Of a stretch of 32,052 nucleotides of DNA, positions 15,027 to 23,255 are shown in pieces (position 1 is the first letter of the stretch; every line of letters starts with the position of its first letter). The notes below the pieces were generated by a model that saw nothing but the letters and a program-made list of their open reading frames with translations, was not told the origin of the DNA and searched no databases. The translations under genes and the position numbers were made by a program. This DNA is from Candidatus Methanoperedens sp. (GTDB lineage: Archaea > Halobacteriota > Methanosarcinia > Methanosarcinales > Methanoperedenaceae), in contig JAGFND010000016.1 in assembly GCA_021409285.1 (NCBI GenBank), forward strand, positions 1 through 32,052. The letters run 5' to 3'.

Positions 15027-16790
15027 TTATTTTCCCCAGAACGGAGCACCTCTTCTTTTGATCGTCATATAGGCCATTAAAGTCTCCTTATCCTCAATTT
15101 TCATTGATTCAAATAACTCCTGTTCCGCTATTTTTGCATGTTTCTCGGGCACATCTATATAAAGGATATCTCCTTCCTTTATCTGGCGTCCCACAGTCGG
15201 CCCGTCTATGGCCATCGCCACTTCTTTACCAGATGATGCTTCACTTATATTCTCATTGTTTTCCTGGAGACCTTTTATTATCCCGACTATCGAACCATCC
15301 TCTCTCATTACATCAAGATTGGTCTTTATTACACCCCCCATAACTCTAACCCCTACGACTGCTGGTTTGCTCTGCCTGAACGTACAGTCCGGCATTATAA
15401 TGAACCTTCCCGGTTTTATGATCTTTTCATATCGTTTCTTTTCGATGAGCTGTTTTTGCTCTGTGACCCATTTCTTATAATCCTCTATGAGCCGATATAT
15501 CACATCGTTAAGGAATAATTTAATATCAGAACCAAGGAGTTCTTCTTTGGCATCCGGAAGAACATCCACCTCAAAACCGAGGACAACAGAAAAAAGCGGG
15601 TCTTTAATGGTTTTCACTTCTGCGATATCTCGTTTTGAAATATCACCGATATCTGCCCTGCGTATCGGTATTTTCTCTTTTTTCAACTCATTGACAAGAG
15701 CTTCGAGCGATCCGATGGTATCTGATTTTATCAATATCCCGTTTGACTCAGTTTCGATCCTTACTGCATCAATCTCTGATTTAATTGCAATTGAGACTTC
15801 ATCAATGTTATCCAGGGCCACCCTTATCTGTGAACCTGCCAGAGCTCCCTCAAGATCCGGTGCAGCGATCTTTATCCCTGATGCTGCGACCACTTTCTTG
15901 ACCTGCTTGAATTTTTCCTCTGAGCGAATTTCAGAAAGCGCCCTTGGTTTTAGCAGTGCGCGGATCTTTGTGACTATTGGATCGCCGCGGCTGCCCACGA
16001 CTACTGTATCCCCGACGTTCATCTCACCATCATATAAGATAACATCAAGTGTCGTGCCAAGACCGATCTCTTCTTTCACTTCAAGAACTGTCCCGGTTCC
16101 GGGCCCGACCGCCCTGTATTCCAGGTCTTTTTCAAGGAATCTCCGGGCCAGTCCCATTAAAACCATTAGAAGATCAGATACTCCCTCTCCCGTCTTTGCA
16201 CTGAGCGGCATAACTCCAATATTTCGCTGAAAATCGCGTACCCTGTCATATCTGTCGGAACTGAAACCCTGTTCATAGAGTTTTCCAATTATCACATATA
16301 TTTTTTCGTCAAGAGCCACTTTTACATGTTCGGCCTGTTCAGGATATGAGGTGATAAAAGGCTGTCCGGGCTTTGGATTCCAGCCGGCTATCCTGTCAAT
16401 CTTATTTGCCGCGACCACAAAAGGTGTTTTGAAACGTTTAAGTATTTCCACGGCTTCCAGCGTCTGGGGCTGGAATCCTTCATTCACATCAACCACAAGC
16501 ACTGCAAGATCTGCAAGCGCTCCTCCTCTTGCTCTTAGTGTCGTGAATGCACGGTGTCCCGGAGTATCGATGAAAAGGAGGCCTGGCACTTTTGTATCCC
16601 CTTTGAAAATAGATCCACATACGCGTTTTATTACATCAAGCGGAACCTCGGTTGCACCGATGTGCTGCGTGATGAGACCAGCTTCCTGCTCCGCTATTGT
16701 TGTGCCCCTGATCCTGTCAAGTAATGAGGTCTTACCATGGTCTACATGCCCCATCACACATACTATAGGGGTGCGCAGATTCTGTGCCAT
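15027..16790 (-). CDS. infB: Translation initiation factor aIF5B
   Basis: GTPase that promotes ribosomal subunit joining and initiator tRNA placement, 587 residues, the usual archaeal size without the long bacterial or eukaryal N-terminal extension. G motifs: GHVDHGKTS (14-22), DTPGH, and AANKIDR. Domain II (beta barrel), III and IV follow, ending in KRRGAPFWGK. No intein is present. It has its own TATA box about 25 bp upstream and a hairpin separates it from ndk, so it can be transcribed independently of the ribosomal genes. The iscS ATG follows after one base. Confidence 0.96.
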   Translation of the reverse strand: MAQNLRTPIVCVMGHVDHGKTSLLDRIRGTTIAEQEAGLITQHIGATEVPLDVIKRVCGSIFKGDTKVPGLLFIDTPGHRAFTTLRARGGALADLAVLVVDVNEGFQPQTLEAVEILKRFKTPFVVAANKIDRIAGWNPKPGQPFITSYPEQAEHVKVALDEKIYVIIGKLYEQGFSSDRYDRVRDFQRNIGVMPLSAKTGEGVSDLLMVLMGLARRFLEKDLEYRAVGPGTGTVLEVKEEIGLGTTLDVILYDGEMNVGDTVVVGSRGDPIVTKIRALLKPRALSEIRSEEKFKQVKKVVAASGIKIAAPDLEGALAGSQIRVALDNIDEVSIAIKSEIDAVRIETESNGILIKSDTIGSLEALVNELKKEKIPIRRADIGDISKRDIAEVKTIKDPLFSVVLGFEVDVLPDAKEELLGSDIKLFLNDVIYRLIEDYKKWVTEQKQLIEKKRYEKIIKPGRFIIMPDCTFRQSKPAVVGVRVMGGVIKTNLDVMREDGSIVGIIKGLQENNENISEASSGKEVAMAIDGPTVGRQIKEGDILYIDVPEKHAKIAEQELFESMKIEDKETLMAYMTIKRRGAPFWGK

Positions 16791-16810
16791 ACACTTAAGA
16801 TTATGTTATA

Positions 16811-16820
16811 AGTATATATA
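16811..16820 (-). promoter_or_regulatory. TATA box of infB
   Basis: The minus strand reads TATATATACT here, about 25 bp before the infB ATG (16790). It indicates a separate, near-leaderless transcript for infB-iscS-iscU-nrdJ. Confidence 0.6.
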
Positions 16821-16833
16821 GTTCTCAAAATAC

Positions 16834-16847
16834 GGGAGTGAACTCCC
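16834..16847 (-). terminator. Hairpin between ndk and infB
   Basis: A perfect palindrome, GGGAG-TTCA-CTCCC on the minus strand, lies 12 bp after the ndk stop and is followed by a short T-rich GTATTTTG. It could end or attenuate the ribosomal-protein transcript, or protect its 3' end. Archaeal termination relies mostly on T-runs, so the function is uncertain. Confidence 0.4.
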
Positions 16848-16858
16848 TGTTCAGTTAC

Positions 16859-17308
16859 TTATTCGTATATCCAGGTTTCATCTATCCGCGAATAATCTGA
16901 TATTTCAGATTCTTTGAAATGTATCGATATTTCTCTTTTCGCAGATTCAGGTGAATCGCTGGCATGGACTATATTGCGTCCTGTATCCAATGCAAGATCG
17001 CCCCTGATGCTTCCTGTGGCCGCATTGATCGGGTTCGTAGCCCCATTTATTGCACGAAGCACAGCGATGGCATTCTTGCCTTCCACTACCATTGAAACTG
17101 ATGGACCTGATGTTATGAAACTGATCAAAGAATTAAAAAAAGGTTTTTGGGCATGTTCAGCATAGTGTTCCTTCGCAGAATCCGGGGATATTGTATTCAT
17201 GCGCAGCGAAACTATTTTAAGTCCGCGCCCCTCGATCCTCTTGATCACTTCGCCAATAAGCCCGCGCTGTACGCCGTCGGGTTTTACCATTACGTATGTG
17301 CGCTCCAA
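16859..17308 (-). CDS. ndk: Nucleoside diphosphate kinase
   Basis: Transfers the gamma phosphate from ATP to NDPs through a phosphohistidine. The 149 residues show [18 protein letters not shown] (5-22), ATGSIRGDL (97-105) and the active-site His115 in NIVHASDS. The start is TTG 17308, supported by GGTGA five bases upstream and by the family's usual N-terminus ([11 protein letters not shown]). It sits 11 bp after rpl24e, in the conserved archaeal rpl7ae-rps28e-rpl24e-ndk order. Confidence 0.96.
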   Translation of the reverse strand: MERTYVMVKPDGVQRGLIGEVIKRIEGRGLKIVSLRMNTISPDSAKEHYAEHAQKPFFNSLISFITSGPSVSMVVEGKNAIAVLRAINGATNPINAATGSIRGDLALDTGRNIVHASDSPESAKREISIHFKESEISDYSRIDETWIYE

Positions 17309-17319
17309 GATTTCACCGT

Positions 17320-17511
17320 TTAATCTTTCTTTCCCCTGGATTTACGTCCGGCTTCTGTCCATCTGACCTTACGGGGTATCCTGCCAAGATTTGAATTGCC
17401 CTGGCATTTGGATGAACAAAAATGAAATACAGTTCCATCCTTCTTAACGTATAGTTTACCAGTGCCAGGTTCTATTCCATCCCCGCAGAAAGAACATTTT
17501 CTTTTTTCCAT
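17320..17511 (-). CDS. rpl24e: Ribosomal protein eL24
   Basis: A 63-residue large-subunit protein with a zinc ribbon: [14 protein letters not shown] at 6-19 and the second pair CSSKC at 32-36. The basic tail RRxxGKK-like (GRKSRGKKD) binds rRNA. The length is typical of archaea, which lack the eukaryal C-terminal extension. GGTGA three bases before the ATG is its ribosome site. It starts 4 bp after the rps28e stop. Confidence 0.95.
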   Translation of the reverse strand: MEKRKCSFCGDGIEPGTGKLYVKKDGTVFHFCSSKCQGNSNLGRIPRKVRWTEAGRKSRGKKD

Positions 17512-17515
17512 GACT

Positions 17516-17731
17516 TCACCTTGACATTAATTTCTTTGCTTCCCGGGATGTTTCAAGTAGCATCAGAATATCACCATTTTTAATTGGCCCTAATACATTG
17601 CGGGTGATTATTCTTCCCTTGTCTCTACCTTCAAGTATTCTGCACTGGACCTGCATGGCTTCCCCATGCATACCGGTCTTGCCGATTACTTCGATTACTT
17701 CCGCAGGAAATCCTGCTTCTTCATCTGCCAT
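17516..17731 (-). CDS. rps28e: Ribosomal protein eS28
   Basis: A 71-residue small-subunit OB-fold protein near the mRNA exit. Recognisable stretches are [20 protein letters not shown], the RNA-contacting [19 protein letters not shown], and the C-terminal [15 protein letters not shown] precedes the ATG. It starts 4 bp after rpl7ae. Confidence 0.96.
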   Translation of the reverse strand: MADEEAGFPAEVIEVIGKTGMHGEAMQVQCRILEGRDKGRIITRNVLGPIKNGDILMLLETSREAKKLMSR

Positions 17732-17735
17732 AATC

Positions 17736-18107
17736 TCACTTCTTCAGAGCCTGTACTTTCTGAGCTACTTCTTCTACCAATTCTTTGCCCTTTCCAGGTT
17801 CTATTATTGCGGCTGCTGCGCTTCCTACGCTTAATCCGCAGGCTGCTCCCAGTTCGACCTGTTTCTTTACAAAAATATACGGCGTGTTCTTTTCATCACA
17901 CAGCGGCGATAGGTGGGCCACTATTTCGGGTGGATTTATGTCTTCGCTGATCAGAACAAGTTTTGCGATACCGCGTTCGATCGCTTTTGTAGCTTCATTC
18001 GTTCCTTTCTTGATCTTTCCAGTATCCCGTGCCATTTCAAGTGCTTCTAAAGCTTTATTGGCAAGTTCGGCTGGAACTTCAAATTTAATATATGTTGGTT
18101 GTGCCAT
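17736..18107 (-). CDS. rpl7ae: Ribosomal protein L7Ae
   Basis: A 123-residue kink-turn-binding protein shared by the ribosome, box C/D and H/ACA RNPs and archaeal RNase P. Key RNA-binding pieces are [14 protein letters not shown] (34-47), [16 protein letters not shown] and the [16 protein letters not shown] loop. A longer open frame continues upstream to 18149. I chose ATG 18107 because GGAG lies 9 bases before it and the family begins with the PTYIKFEVP strand directly after the start. It is the first gene of the ribosomal cluster. Confidence 0.95.
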   Translation of the reverse strand: MAQPTYIKFEVPAELANKALEALEMARDTGKIKKGTNEATKAIERGIAKLVLISEDINPPEIVAHLSPLCDEKNTPYIFVKKQVELGAACGLSVGSAAAAIIEPGKGKELVEEVAQKVQALKK

Positions 18108-18186
18108 ATTATTTAACTCCTTCAGGAATTTTTTTCCTTCATTATTCACTTGTTAAAAGTAACGACTTCCCTACATCATCAAGTGG

Positions 18187-18194
18187 TATATATT
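18187..18194 (-). promoter_or_regulatory. TATA box of the rpl7ae operon
   Basis: On the minus strand AATATATA lies about 83 bp before the rpl7ae ATG. Transcription would start near 18165, giving an untranslated leader of some 55-60 bases. L7Ae is known to regulate its own message through leader kink-turns in some archaea; I could not draw a convincing kink-turn here. Confidence 0.5.
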
Positions 18195-18200
18195 TTGCCT

Positions 18201-19076
18201 CTAGGATATCCCTTCAGTCAATATCGTAAAAAAGTCCGGAGATATTATATCTACAATGGTGTAGTTGGCCGCCTGTGTTATATTATAGTGCGAAAATCCT
18301 TTTTGCGTGCTATTGGCTTTGAACATGGTCAGATTTTTCATGGTACTGGAGTTCAGATTGAGATAGGCCGTAGTACGTTCGTAGCTTCCATTGTTCAACT
18401 TTATACCCATATAATATTGTTCTGAAAAAGTTACATTTGAGCTGAGAGTCTGGAAAGGTGCGGCTGGTACCAGGTTGATCAACTTTTCATACTGGTCGTA
18501 TGATGTGTTCGTCTTATTCAGACTCTCAGTGATCGATAGAACACCCATAACTGTTTCTCCAGAGGCAAGTATGGAAGGCCGTCCCATCACATTGTACAGA
18601 CCATTCATGTCTGTTCTTTGAAGAATCGGGGGAGAAGTGTTTGGGATTTCCATATATCCAAAATCATTCTTTTCAGGGAACATTGTGCTTAGCAGCAAGA
18701 AAGAACTGTTATTCTTCTCTCGAAGGTTTGCATAATACATCCGCGTTGTATTGGATTTATAAATCGTATCCACTTCCCCAATGACCTGCATATCCTGTCT
18801 TACCCACTGAACCATTTGAGGGGGCATGCTTTCAAGATCAACAAAACTTGCTGATTCTGCACCAGGAGGTGTCATATTGAGAGCATCTGAAATTGAATAG
18901 AACGGCTGGTTAACAGTCCAGAATTCAGGGTTATATTTTTCCTGCGTATTCGTTTGCTCGGATGTATTCGCCGCCAAGTCACTCGTTGGACTTGTAATGA
19001 CATAAGCTACCGGTACGATTATCATGGTTAAGATCATGATCGCAGCCAGTATTTTGTAAATATTCTGCTGTTCCAT
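18201..19076 (-). CDS. Anchored sequon-rich extracellular protein
   Basis: A 291-residue protein I cannot assign to a family. Residues 7-29 form one N-terminal membrane helix (signal anchor or uncleaved signal) with no lipobox cysteine; the rest is soluble and should face outside. The outer part carries about 15 Asn-x-Ser/Thr sequons (for example NTS at 37-39, NKTNTS, NVT, NGS, NLT, NST, NIT, NYT) and the whole protein has no cysteine. Such density is typical of heavily N-glycosylated archaeal surface proteins. There is no PGF-CTERM or C-terminal anchor, so it is not an archaeosortase substrate. A TATA-like TTTAATATT lies about 25 bp before the ATG, and the gene is monocistronic, ending about 100 bp before rpl7ae. 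Confidence 0.75.
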   Translation of the reverse strand: MEQQNIYKILAAIMILTMIIVPVAYVITSPTSDLAANTSEQTNTQEKYNPEFWTVNQPFYSISDALNMTPPGAESASFVDLESMPPQMVQWVRQDMQVIGEVDTIYKSNTTRMYYANLREKNNSSFLLLSTMFPEKNDFGYMEIPNTSPPILQRTDMNGLYNVMGRPSILASGETVMGVLSITESLNKTNTSYDQYEKLINLVPAAPFQTLSSNVTFSEQYYMGIKLNNGSYERTTAYLNLNSSTMKNLTMFKANSTQKGFSHYNITQAANYTIVDIISPDFFTILTEGIS

Positions 19077-19169
19077 GCTCCATCTTATTGCTCTTGTAAT
19101 ATTAAAACATCACGCCTTTTGATCACCATAAGGAAAACAATTTACCTTAGGTAGCCTATAGATGCCTGA

Positions 19170-19985
19170 ATGACCGACCATCCAAAAGTCAAAGACTATA
19201 TGACGCAGGAAGTTGATACCGTCTCTCCGGGAAATACGGTACGAGAAGTAATAGATCTCATACGCAAGACCGGACATGATGGTTTTCCGGTGATCGAAGA
19301 CGGTAAGGTGACCGGATACGTTTCCGCTTCCAATCTTCTTGAAAAAAAAACAAATGATCTGGTTTCTTCCGTTATGAGCAAGGACGTGCTTGTGGCAGAT
19401 ACAGAAATGGACATGAATGACGCCGCACGCGTGATATTTCGGTCAGGCAAATCAAAGCTTCCTGTGGTTGATGATAACAGCCATTTGCGCGGCATCATTA
19501 CAAATTCAGACGTCATACGTTCTCATATTGAACGAACAAGCCCGCAAAAGGTCTGGACACTAAAGAAAACACTTGAAGCCATCCACAATATACATGCAGA
19601 TGTGGTTCGCGAAACAGTAAATATTGATGAACTTGTCCCCACACAGCCAAAAGTTTTTGCTGATGAGCTTGACGGAAGGATATACGAATTAAAGAAAGGT
19701 CTGGCAGAACCAATCGTTGTTATTAAAAAGACTCACAAACTTCTGCTTGTGGACGGACATCACAGGGTCATTGCTGCAAAGAAACTCGGTATTAAAACAA
19801 TGGAAGCTTATGTCATCCCTCTTGGAGATGAGGTCCACCTCGGAATGGAAAAAACAGCGGAATCAGGAGGTCTTCATACGCTTTCTGATATAAAGATCCT
19901 TGATTACGCAAAGCATCCTCTTATTGAGGTCACAAAAAGATTAAAAAAGAATGACGAGAACGGTCTTACTGATGTAAATCATTGA
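19170..19985 (+). CDS. CBS-pair plus ParB/SerK-like protein
   Basis: 271 residues in two parts. Residues 5-122 are two CBS motifs (VKDYMTQEVDTVSPG with GFPVIEDGKVTGYVS, then VSSVMSKDVL with KLPVVDDNSHLRGIIT), the usual adenine-nucleotide sensor. Residues 140-240 resemble the ParB/sulfiredoxin fold, with VNIDELVPTQPKV and the signature LVDGHHRVIAAKKLG (His197-His198-Arg199). The free-serine kinase SerK of Thermococcus kodakarensis belongs to this fold, uses ADP and carries a comparable motif, so a small-molecule kinase is more likely than plasmid partitioning. It ends 6 bp from the convergent CBS-HTH gene. The start codon follows a TGA immediately, so no longer version exists. Confidence 0.82.
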   Translation: MTDHPKVKDYMTQEVDTVSPGNTVREVIDLIRKTGHDGFPVIEDGKVTGYVSASNLLEKKTNDLVSSVMSKDVLVADTEMDMNDAARVIFRSGKSKLPVVDDNSHLRGIITNSDVIRSHIERTSPQKVWTLKKTLEAIHNIHADVVRETVNIDELVPTQPKVFADELDGRIYELKKGLAEPIVVIKKTHKLLLVDGHHRVIAAKKLGIKTMEAYVIPLGDEVHLGMEKTAESGGLHTLSDIKILDYAKHPLIEVTKRLKKNDENGLTDVNH

Positions 19986-19991
19986 AAAAAA

Positions 19992-20879
19992 TCAATACAA
20001 AATGATCTTATCCAGGATATCTGTCTTTGAGATAAGCCCTATGAACTCGCCTTCCGAACGGACAAGAAGACGTCCAACCTTTTCTTTATTGAAGACACGG
20101 ACTACCTCATGAAGAGGCATTTCCCCATCGACCGATATTATCTTTTTTGTCATGATATCTTTTATCTTAAGACTGGTCTTGCCATCAGCAAGTGTTTTTC
20201 CTATGTCTGTCAGGGTCACAATACCCACTATCATGGTCTTGTCGCGTACAGGTGCCCCGTGTATCTTATTATCAACAAGTATCCTTGACGCTTCCTGGAT
20301 GGTCGCAATTGCGGGAATGGTGATGGGCTGCTCCCTGAGGTATAATTTGACAGGTTTCTTGGGCAGTGATATCATTTCCTGAATGACAAATAATAATGTA
20401 TTCTTTGTATCATCCCTGCCTATCACTTCTCCTTTTATTACCATTTTATTGACAGGTGTGGGGCCAATTGTTACTGTATTACCTAATTCGAATTTTCTTA
20501 TATCTCCTATAACATGTACCGTTGCATTGCAAAGGTCAGGATGGCGAACAGTCGTAAAACTTATTTCTGCCGCCGTGGCATTCAGGATTATTTCTTCATT
20601 CCTTCTTATAGGCACGACAGTCTCTTTCTCAAGCTCTGATAAACAAAGGGCACGGTATGTTTCACCTGTGGCTTTGTATCCACCTTTTGGTCCAGGCACC
20701 CCTTCGACAAGGCCGAGAGCTTTCAGGGATTGCATCTGATTCCGGACTGTTCCCGGGTTCCTGTTAATGACATCAGCGATATCTTCACCTTTTATCGCCT
20801 GTTTTTTCTCTCTGTACAGGTTTATTAACGCCGTGAGTATCTCTTTTTGAATTGGTGAAAGTTCCATAAATTTCCTCAT
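19992..20879 (-). CDS. HTH regulator with C-terminal CBS pair
   Basis: 295 residues in three parts: a winged helix-turn-helix (about 8-75, IADVINRNPGTVRNQMQSLKALGLVEG cut by turns, then a GPKGGY wing), a middle domain of unknown type (about 80-165), and two CBS motifs (about 175-290, with PITIPAIATIQEASRI, then IKDIMTKKIISVDGEMPLHE). The family is common in methanogens as 'CBS domain-containing transcriptional regulator'; targets are unknown. Either ATG 20879 or the ATG four codons later (with GAGGA upstream) could start it. It lies tail to tail with the CBS-ParB protein, so two CBS sensors share the locus. Confidence 0.85.
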   Translation of the reverse strand: MRKFMELSPIQKEILTALINLYREKKQAIKGEDIADVINRNPGTVRNQMQSLKALGLVEGVPGPKGGYKATGETYRALCLSELEKETVVPIRRNEEIILNATAAEISFTTVRHPDLCNATVHVIGDIRKFELGNTVTIGPTPVNKMVIKGEVIGRDDTKNTLLFVIQEMISLPKKPVKLYLREQPITIPAIATIQEASRILVDNKIHGAPVRDKTMIVGIVTLTDIGKTLADGKTSLKIKDIMTKKIISVDGEMPLHEVVRVFNKEKVGRLLVRSEGEFIGLISKTDILDKIILY

Positions 20880-20968
20880 TATAACTGTAATTTATATTAG
20901 TTATTAATGTACTTTAGTAATATATGTATTTATTGATAAGAACCATTATGCTAATCTTTTCAATTGTC

Positions 20969-22246
20969 CTATTTCTTCTCCCACTTATGAAGTTGAAGCA
21001 CTTCAGAAAGGGTTTTTCCTCTTTTTATCTCATCCCGTATCCTGCGTTCGGTCTTTTCAACTTCGATAGCCCTTCTCGCTATTTCATAGCCCCGTTCTAC
21101 CGGAACGACGACCACACCATTGTCGTCTCCCACTATAAAATCTTCGGATTTGACTGTTTGACCTCCGCACTGTATCTCCGCATTAATCTCACCGAACCCT
21201 TTGGGTTCACCGGCATTCGGAACAATGGAAGTGGCAAATACAGGAAAATTGAGTTTCCTTATATCATCTACATCCCTTACCGCGCCATCAATAACCACGC
21301 CTGAGATTCCCTTGTTGATGCAGCTTAAGGTTGCAAGTTCTCCCCATGGAGCGATGTGAGGACTCCCGTTATAGATCACAATAATATCACCTTTTTTGGC
21401 GATGTCTATTGCTTCGACGGCTTTTGCCCAATCACCGGAAAATGTCTGTACAGTGACCGCTTTTCCAGCGATTTTATTTCCAGGGCAAATAGAGTGGATG
21501 TTTTTCATGGCACCTTTCCTGTGCATTGCGTCTGAGATGTTGGGCGTAGATACACGCTTCAGTAATTCTATTGTTTTCTCATCAATGGATATTTCTTCGA
21601 CTTCTGTAATTTCGGGTGCATCGATGCTCTTTCGTATGATCCTTGCAGAGGCAGTAACATCAGATGAACGGACAATATTCCCCCCGACTATTACAATACT
21701 CGCGCCTGACAGGACAGCCCTTGCTGCGCTCTTTTCATCAAGTCCCCCTGCAACGGCGACGGGCACCCTGAGCTTTAGCTTTTTGAGATATTGTACAGGA
21801 TCTTCACCGATCATCTGCTGGTCGATGCCAACATGGATATTTATATAGTCGATTCCCAGTTCCTGCAATTCCAGTGCTCTTTTCACTGGATCTTCACTGG
21901 AAAGAAGATCTGCCATGAGCTTAACTCCATATTTTCTTGCTGCTCTTAATGCATCCTGGATTGTGGAGTCATCCGCGCTCCCGAGAATTATTATAATATC
22001 AGCTCCAGCTTTTGCTGCCATTTCGATCTCCATGGCGCCTGTATCGACCGTCTTCATATCCGCAAGTATAATATGATCCGGAATGGCTGTTTTCAGGTTT
22101 CTTATTGCATTCATTCCTTCGCTTTTTATTAAGGGAGTTCCTGCTTCTATCCAGTCTACTCCACCGGCAATGGCCTCTTCTGCTATCTGTATAGCCCGCT
22201 CTATTTCAAGAACATCAAGAGCGACCTGCAGTATGGGTTTAATAAT
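20969..22246 (-). CDS. Hexulose-6-P synthase fused to RraA-like domain
   Basis: A two-domain enzyme of about 425 residues. The N-terminal part (about 1-215) is 3-hexulose-6-phosphate synthase of the OMP-decarboxylase superfamily: [36 protein letters not shown] and INIHVG. In archaea it runs in reverse to make ribulose-5-phosphate for ribose synthesis, releasing formaldehyde. The C-terminal part (about 235-400) is RraA/HMG-aldolase-like, with [13 protein letters not shown]. Such fusions are known from methanogens. The first ATG in frame is at 22114, inside the barrel, but homology runs on to about 22246, where only ATT codons are in frame. An ATG (22254) and a GTG (22251) stand just upstream in another frame. 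A rare start or a one-base indel is implied. Confidence 0.85.
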   Translation of the reverse strand: MIKPILQVALDVLEIERAIQIAEEAIAGGVDWIEAGTPLIKSEGMNAIRNLKTAIPDHIILADMKTVDTGAMEIEMAAKAGADIIIILGSADDSTIQDALRAARKYGVKLMADLLSSEDPVKRALELQELGIDYINIHVGIDQQMIGEDPVQYLKKLKLRVPVAVAGGLDEKSAARAVLSGASIVIVGGNIVRSSDVTASARIIRKSIDAPEITEVEEISIDEKTIELLKRVSTPNISDAMHRKGAMKNIHSICPGNKIAGKAVTVQTFSGDWAKAVEAIDIAKKGDIIVIYNGSPHIAPWGELATLSCINKGISGVVIDGAVRDVDDIRKLNFPVFATSIVPNAGEPKGFGEINAEIQCGGQTVKSEDFIVGDDNGVVVVPVERGYEIARRAIEVEKTERRIRDEIKRGKTLSEVLQLHKWEKK

Positions 22247-22307
22247 ATCACCATTTAATAAATTAGCGTATGTTATTAAAGCTTTAATGGTCGGGAAAAA
22301 GGTAATC

Positions 22308-22760
22308 TCACAAAAATACTCCGGCGAGATACGCCACAGCTAAATACCTGAGGAATTTACCAGTAAACACAAAAACCGAAAATATCCAGAATTTCAACCG
22401 CAAAAGCCCCCCGACAACTGTAAACACATCCCCTATTAATGGAAGCCAGGTGAATAACAGTAAAAAGGAACCATATCTTGAAAAATATTTATCTGCTTTT
22501 TCGATATCTTTTGGATCGATCTTGAGATACTTTTCGACAAAATTCCTGCCCTTCCAACCTATGTAATAACTTGTGCAGGCTCCCAGAAAATTACCTGATG
22601 AAGCCACCAGCACAACTACCCAGAAATTGAATTTTTCATAAATAAGAAGTAGCACCAGTCCTTCGCTGCCGAATGGAAGTATTGTTGAAGCAAAGAAGCT
22701 TGCAAGGAAAAGGCCGAAATAGCCATAATTTATAACAATTGCTTCAAGTGATCCGAACAT
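22308..22760 (-). CDS. DedA/YqaA-type membrane protein
   Basis: 150 residues with four to five hydrophobic segments, resembling the short YqaA branch of the DedA/VTT ('SNARE-associated') family. Hallmarks are [15 protein letters not shown] (re-entrant helix with the acidic residue), [16 protein letters not shown] and [22 protein letters not shown], with the Arg/Trp-type segment replaced by TWLPLIGD. DedA proteins are linked to polyprenyl-phosphate and phospholipid flipping; the archaeal YqaA branch is not characterised. ATG 22760 is chosen because a TTTATAAG box sits about 25 bp upstream (leaderless); a GTG two codons earlier is possible. It is divergent from the ferritin gene. Confidence 0.82.
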   Translation of the reverse strand: MFGSLEAIVINYGYFGLFLASFFASTILPFGSEGLVLLLIYEKFNFWVVVLVASSGNFLGACTSYYIGWKGRNFVEKYLKIDPKDIEKADKYFSRYGSFLLLFTWLPLIGDVFTVVGGLLRLKFWIFSVFVFTGKFLRYLAVAYLAGVFL

Positions 22761-22846
22761 AGCCACGAATATACAGTCACCTTATAAATACAATTGGCAT
22801 AAACATAAATACTGATATTTTCCATTTCAATACAGGAAGAGTAAAC

Positions 22847-23254
22847 ATGGAAAACGAAGAAATTATCCGCTTATTGAACAAAGATTTTGTGAGTGAAATA
22901 GAAGCCACTATGGTCTATGTGAGAAATGCTTTCATAATGTCCCGGTGCGATCCGAGCCGGGTCACAGAAGCGATAGCCATTGATGAAATGAGGCACATGA
23001 ACTGGCTTGCCGACCTTATCATCAAAAGGGGAGGAAAGCCCACAATGGAGCACAAAGAACTTGATTTCGGGGGCGATGACCTTGAAACCCAACTGAGAAA
23101 GCAGATGGAGTATGAGACCGAAGCTGTGGATAGATATAAAAAGCACATCGAAATGATCGATGATCCTGAAGTTGCAGGAGTGCTAAAGCACATCCTTGAT
23201 GAGGAAAAAAGGCACAGGAAAGAGTTCAGGATGAGACTTGAAACGATATATTAA
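22847..23254 (+). CDS. Ferritin-like / bacterioferritin-family protein
   Basis: 135 residues forming a four-helix di-iron bundle. Two ExxH pairs (Glu47-Met-Arg-His50 and Glu120-Lys-Arg-His123) with further glutamates in helix 1 (Glu17/Glu19) and helix 3 (Glu88-92) supply the metal ligands. Length and the EIxATMVYVRNAF opening fit the short bacterioferritin-related proteins of anaerobes rather than rubrerythrin; there is no rubredoxin domain. Likely tasks are iron storage or peroxide/oxygen detoxification. AGGA precedes the ATG by 9 bases. It ends one base from the convergent acs gene. Confidence 0.85.
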   Translation: MENEEIIRLLNKDFVSEIEATMVYVRNAFIMSRCDPSRVTEAIAIDEMRHMNWLADLIIKRGGKPTMEHKELDFGGDDLETQLRKQMEYETEAVDRYKKHIEMIDDPEVAGVLKHILDEEKRHRKEFRMRLETIY

Positions 23255-23255
23255 T

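Noticed and set aside
15487-16230. 247-codon frame opposite infB
   Set aside because: It is antisense to well-conserved aIF5B coding sequence and has the Ser/Arg-rich composition of a shadow frame.
19170-19985. Plasmid-partition ParB
   Set aside because: No ParA nearby, no HTH DNA-binding domain, and the CBS fusion points to the SerK-like branch.
20383-20739. 118-codon frame opposite the CBS-HTH gene
   Set aside because: Shadow of the regulator; no domain and no ribosome site.
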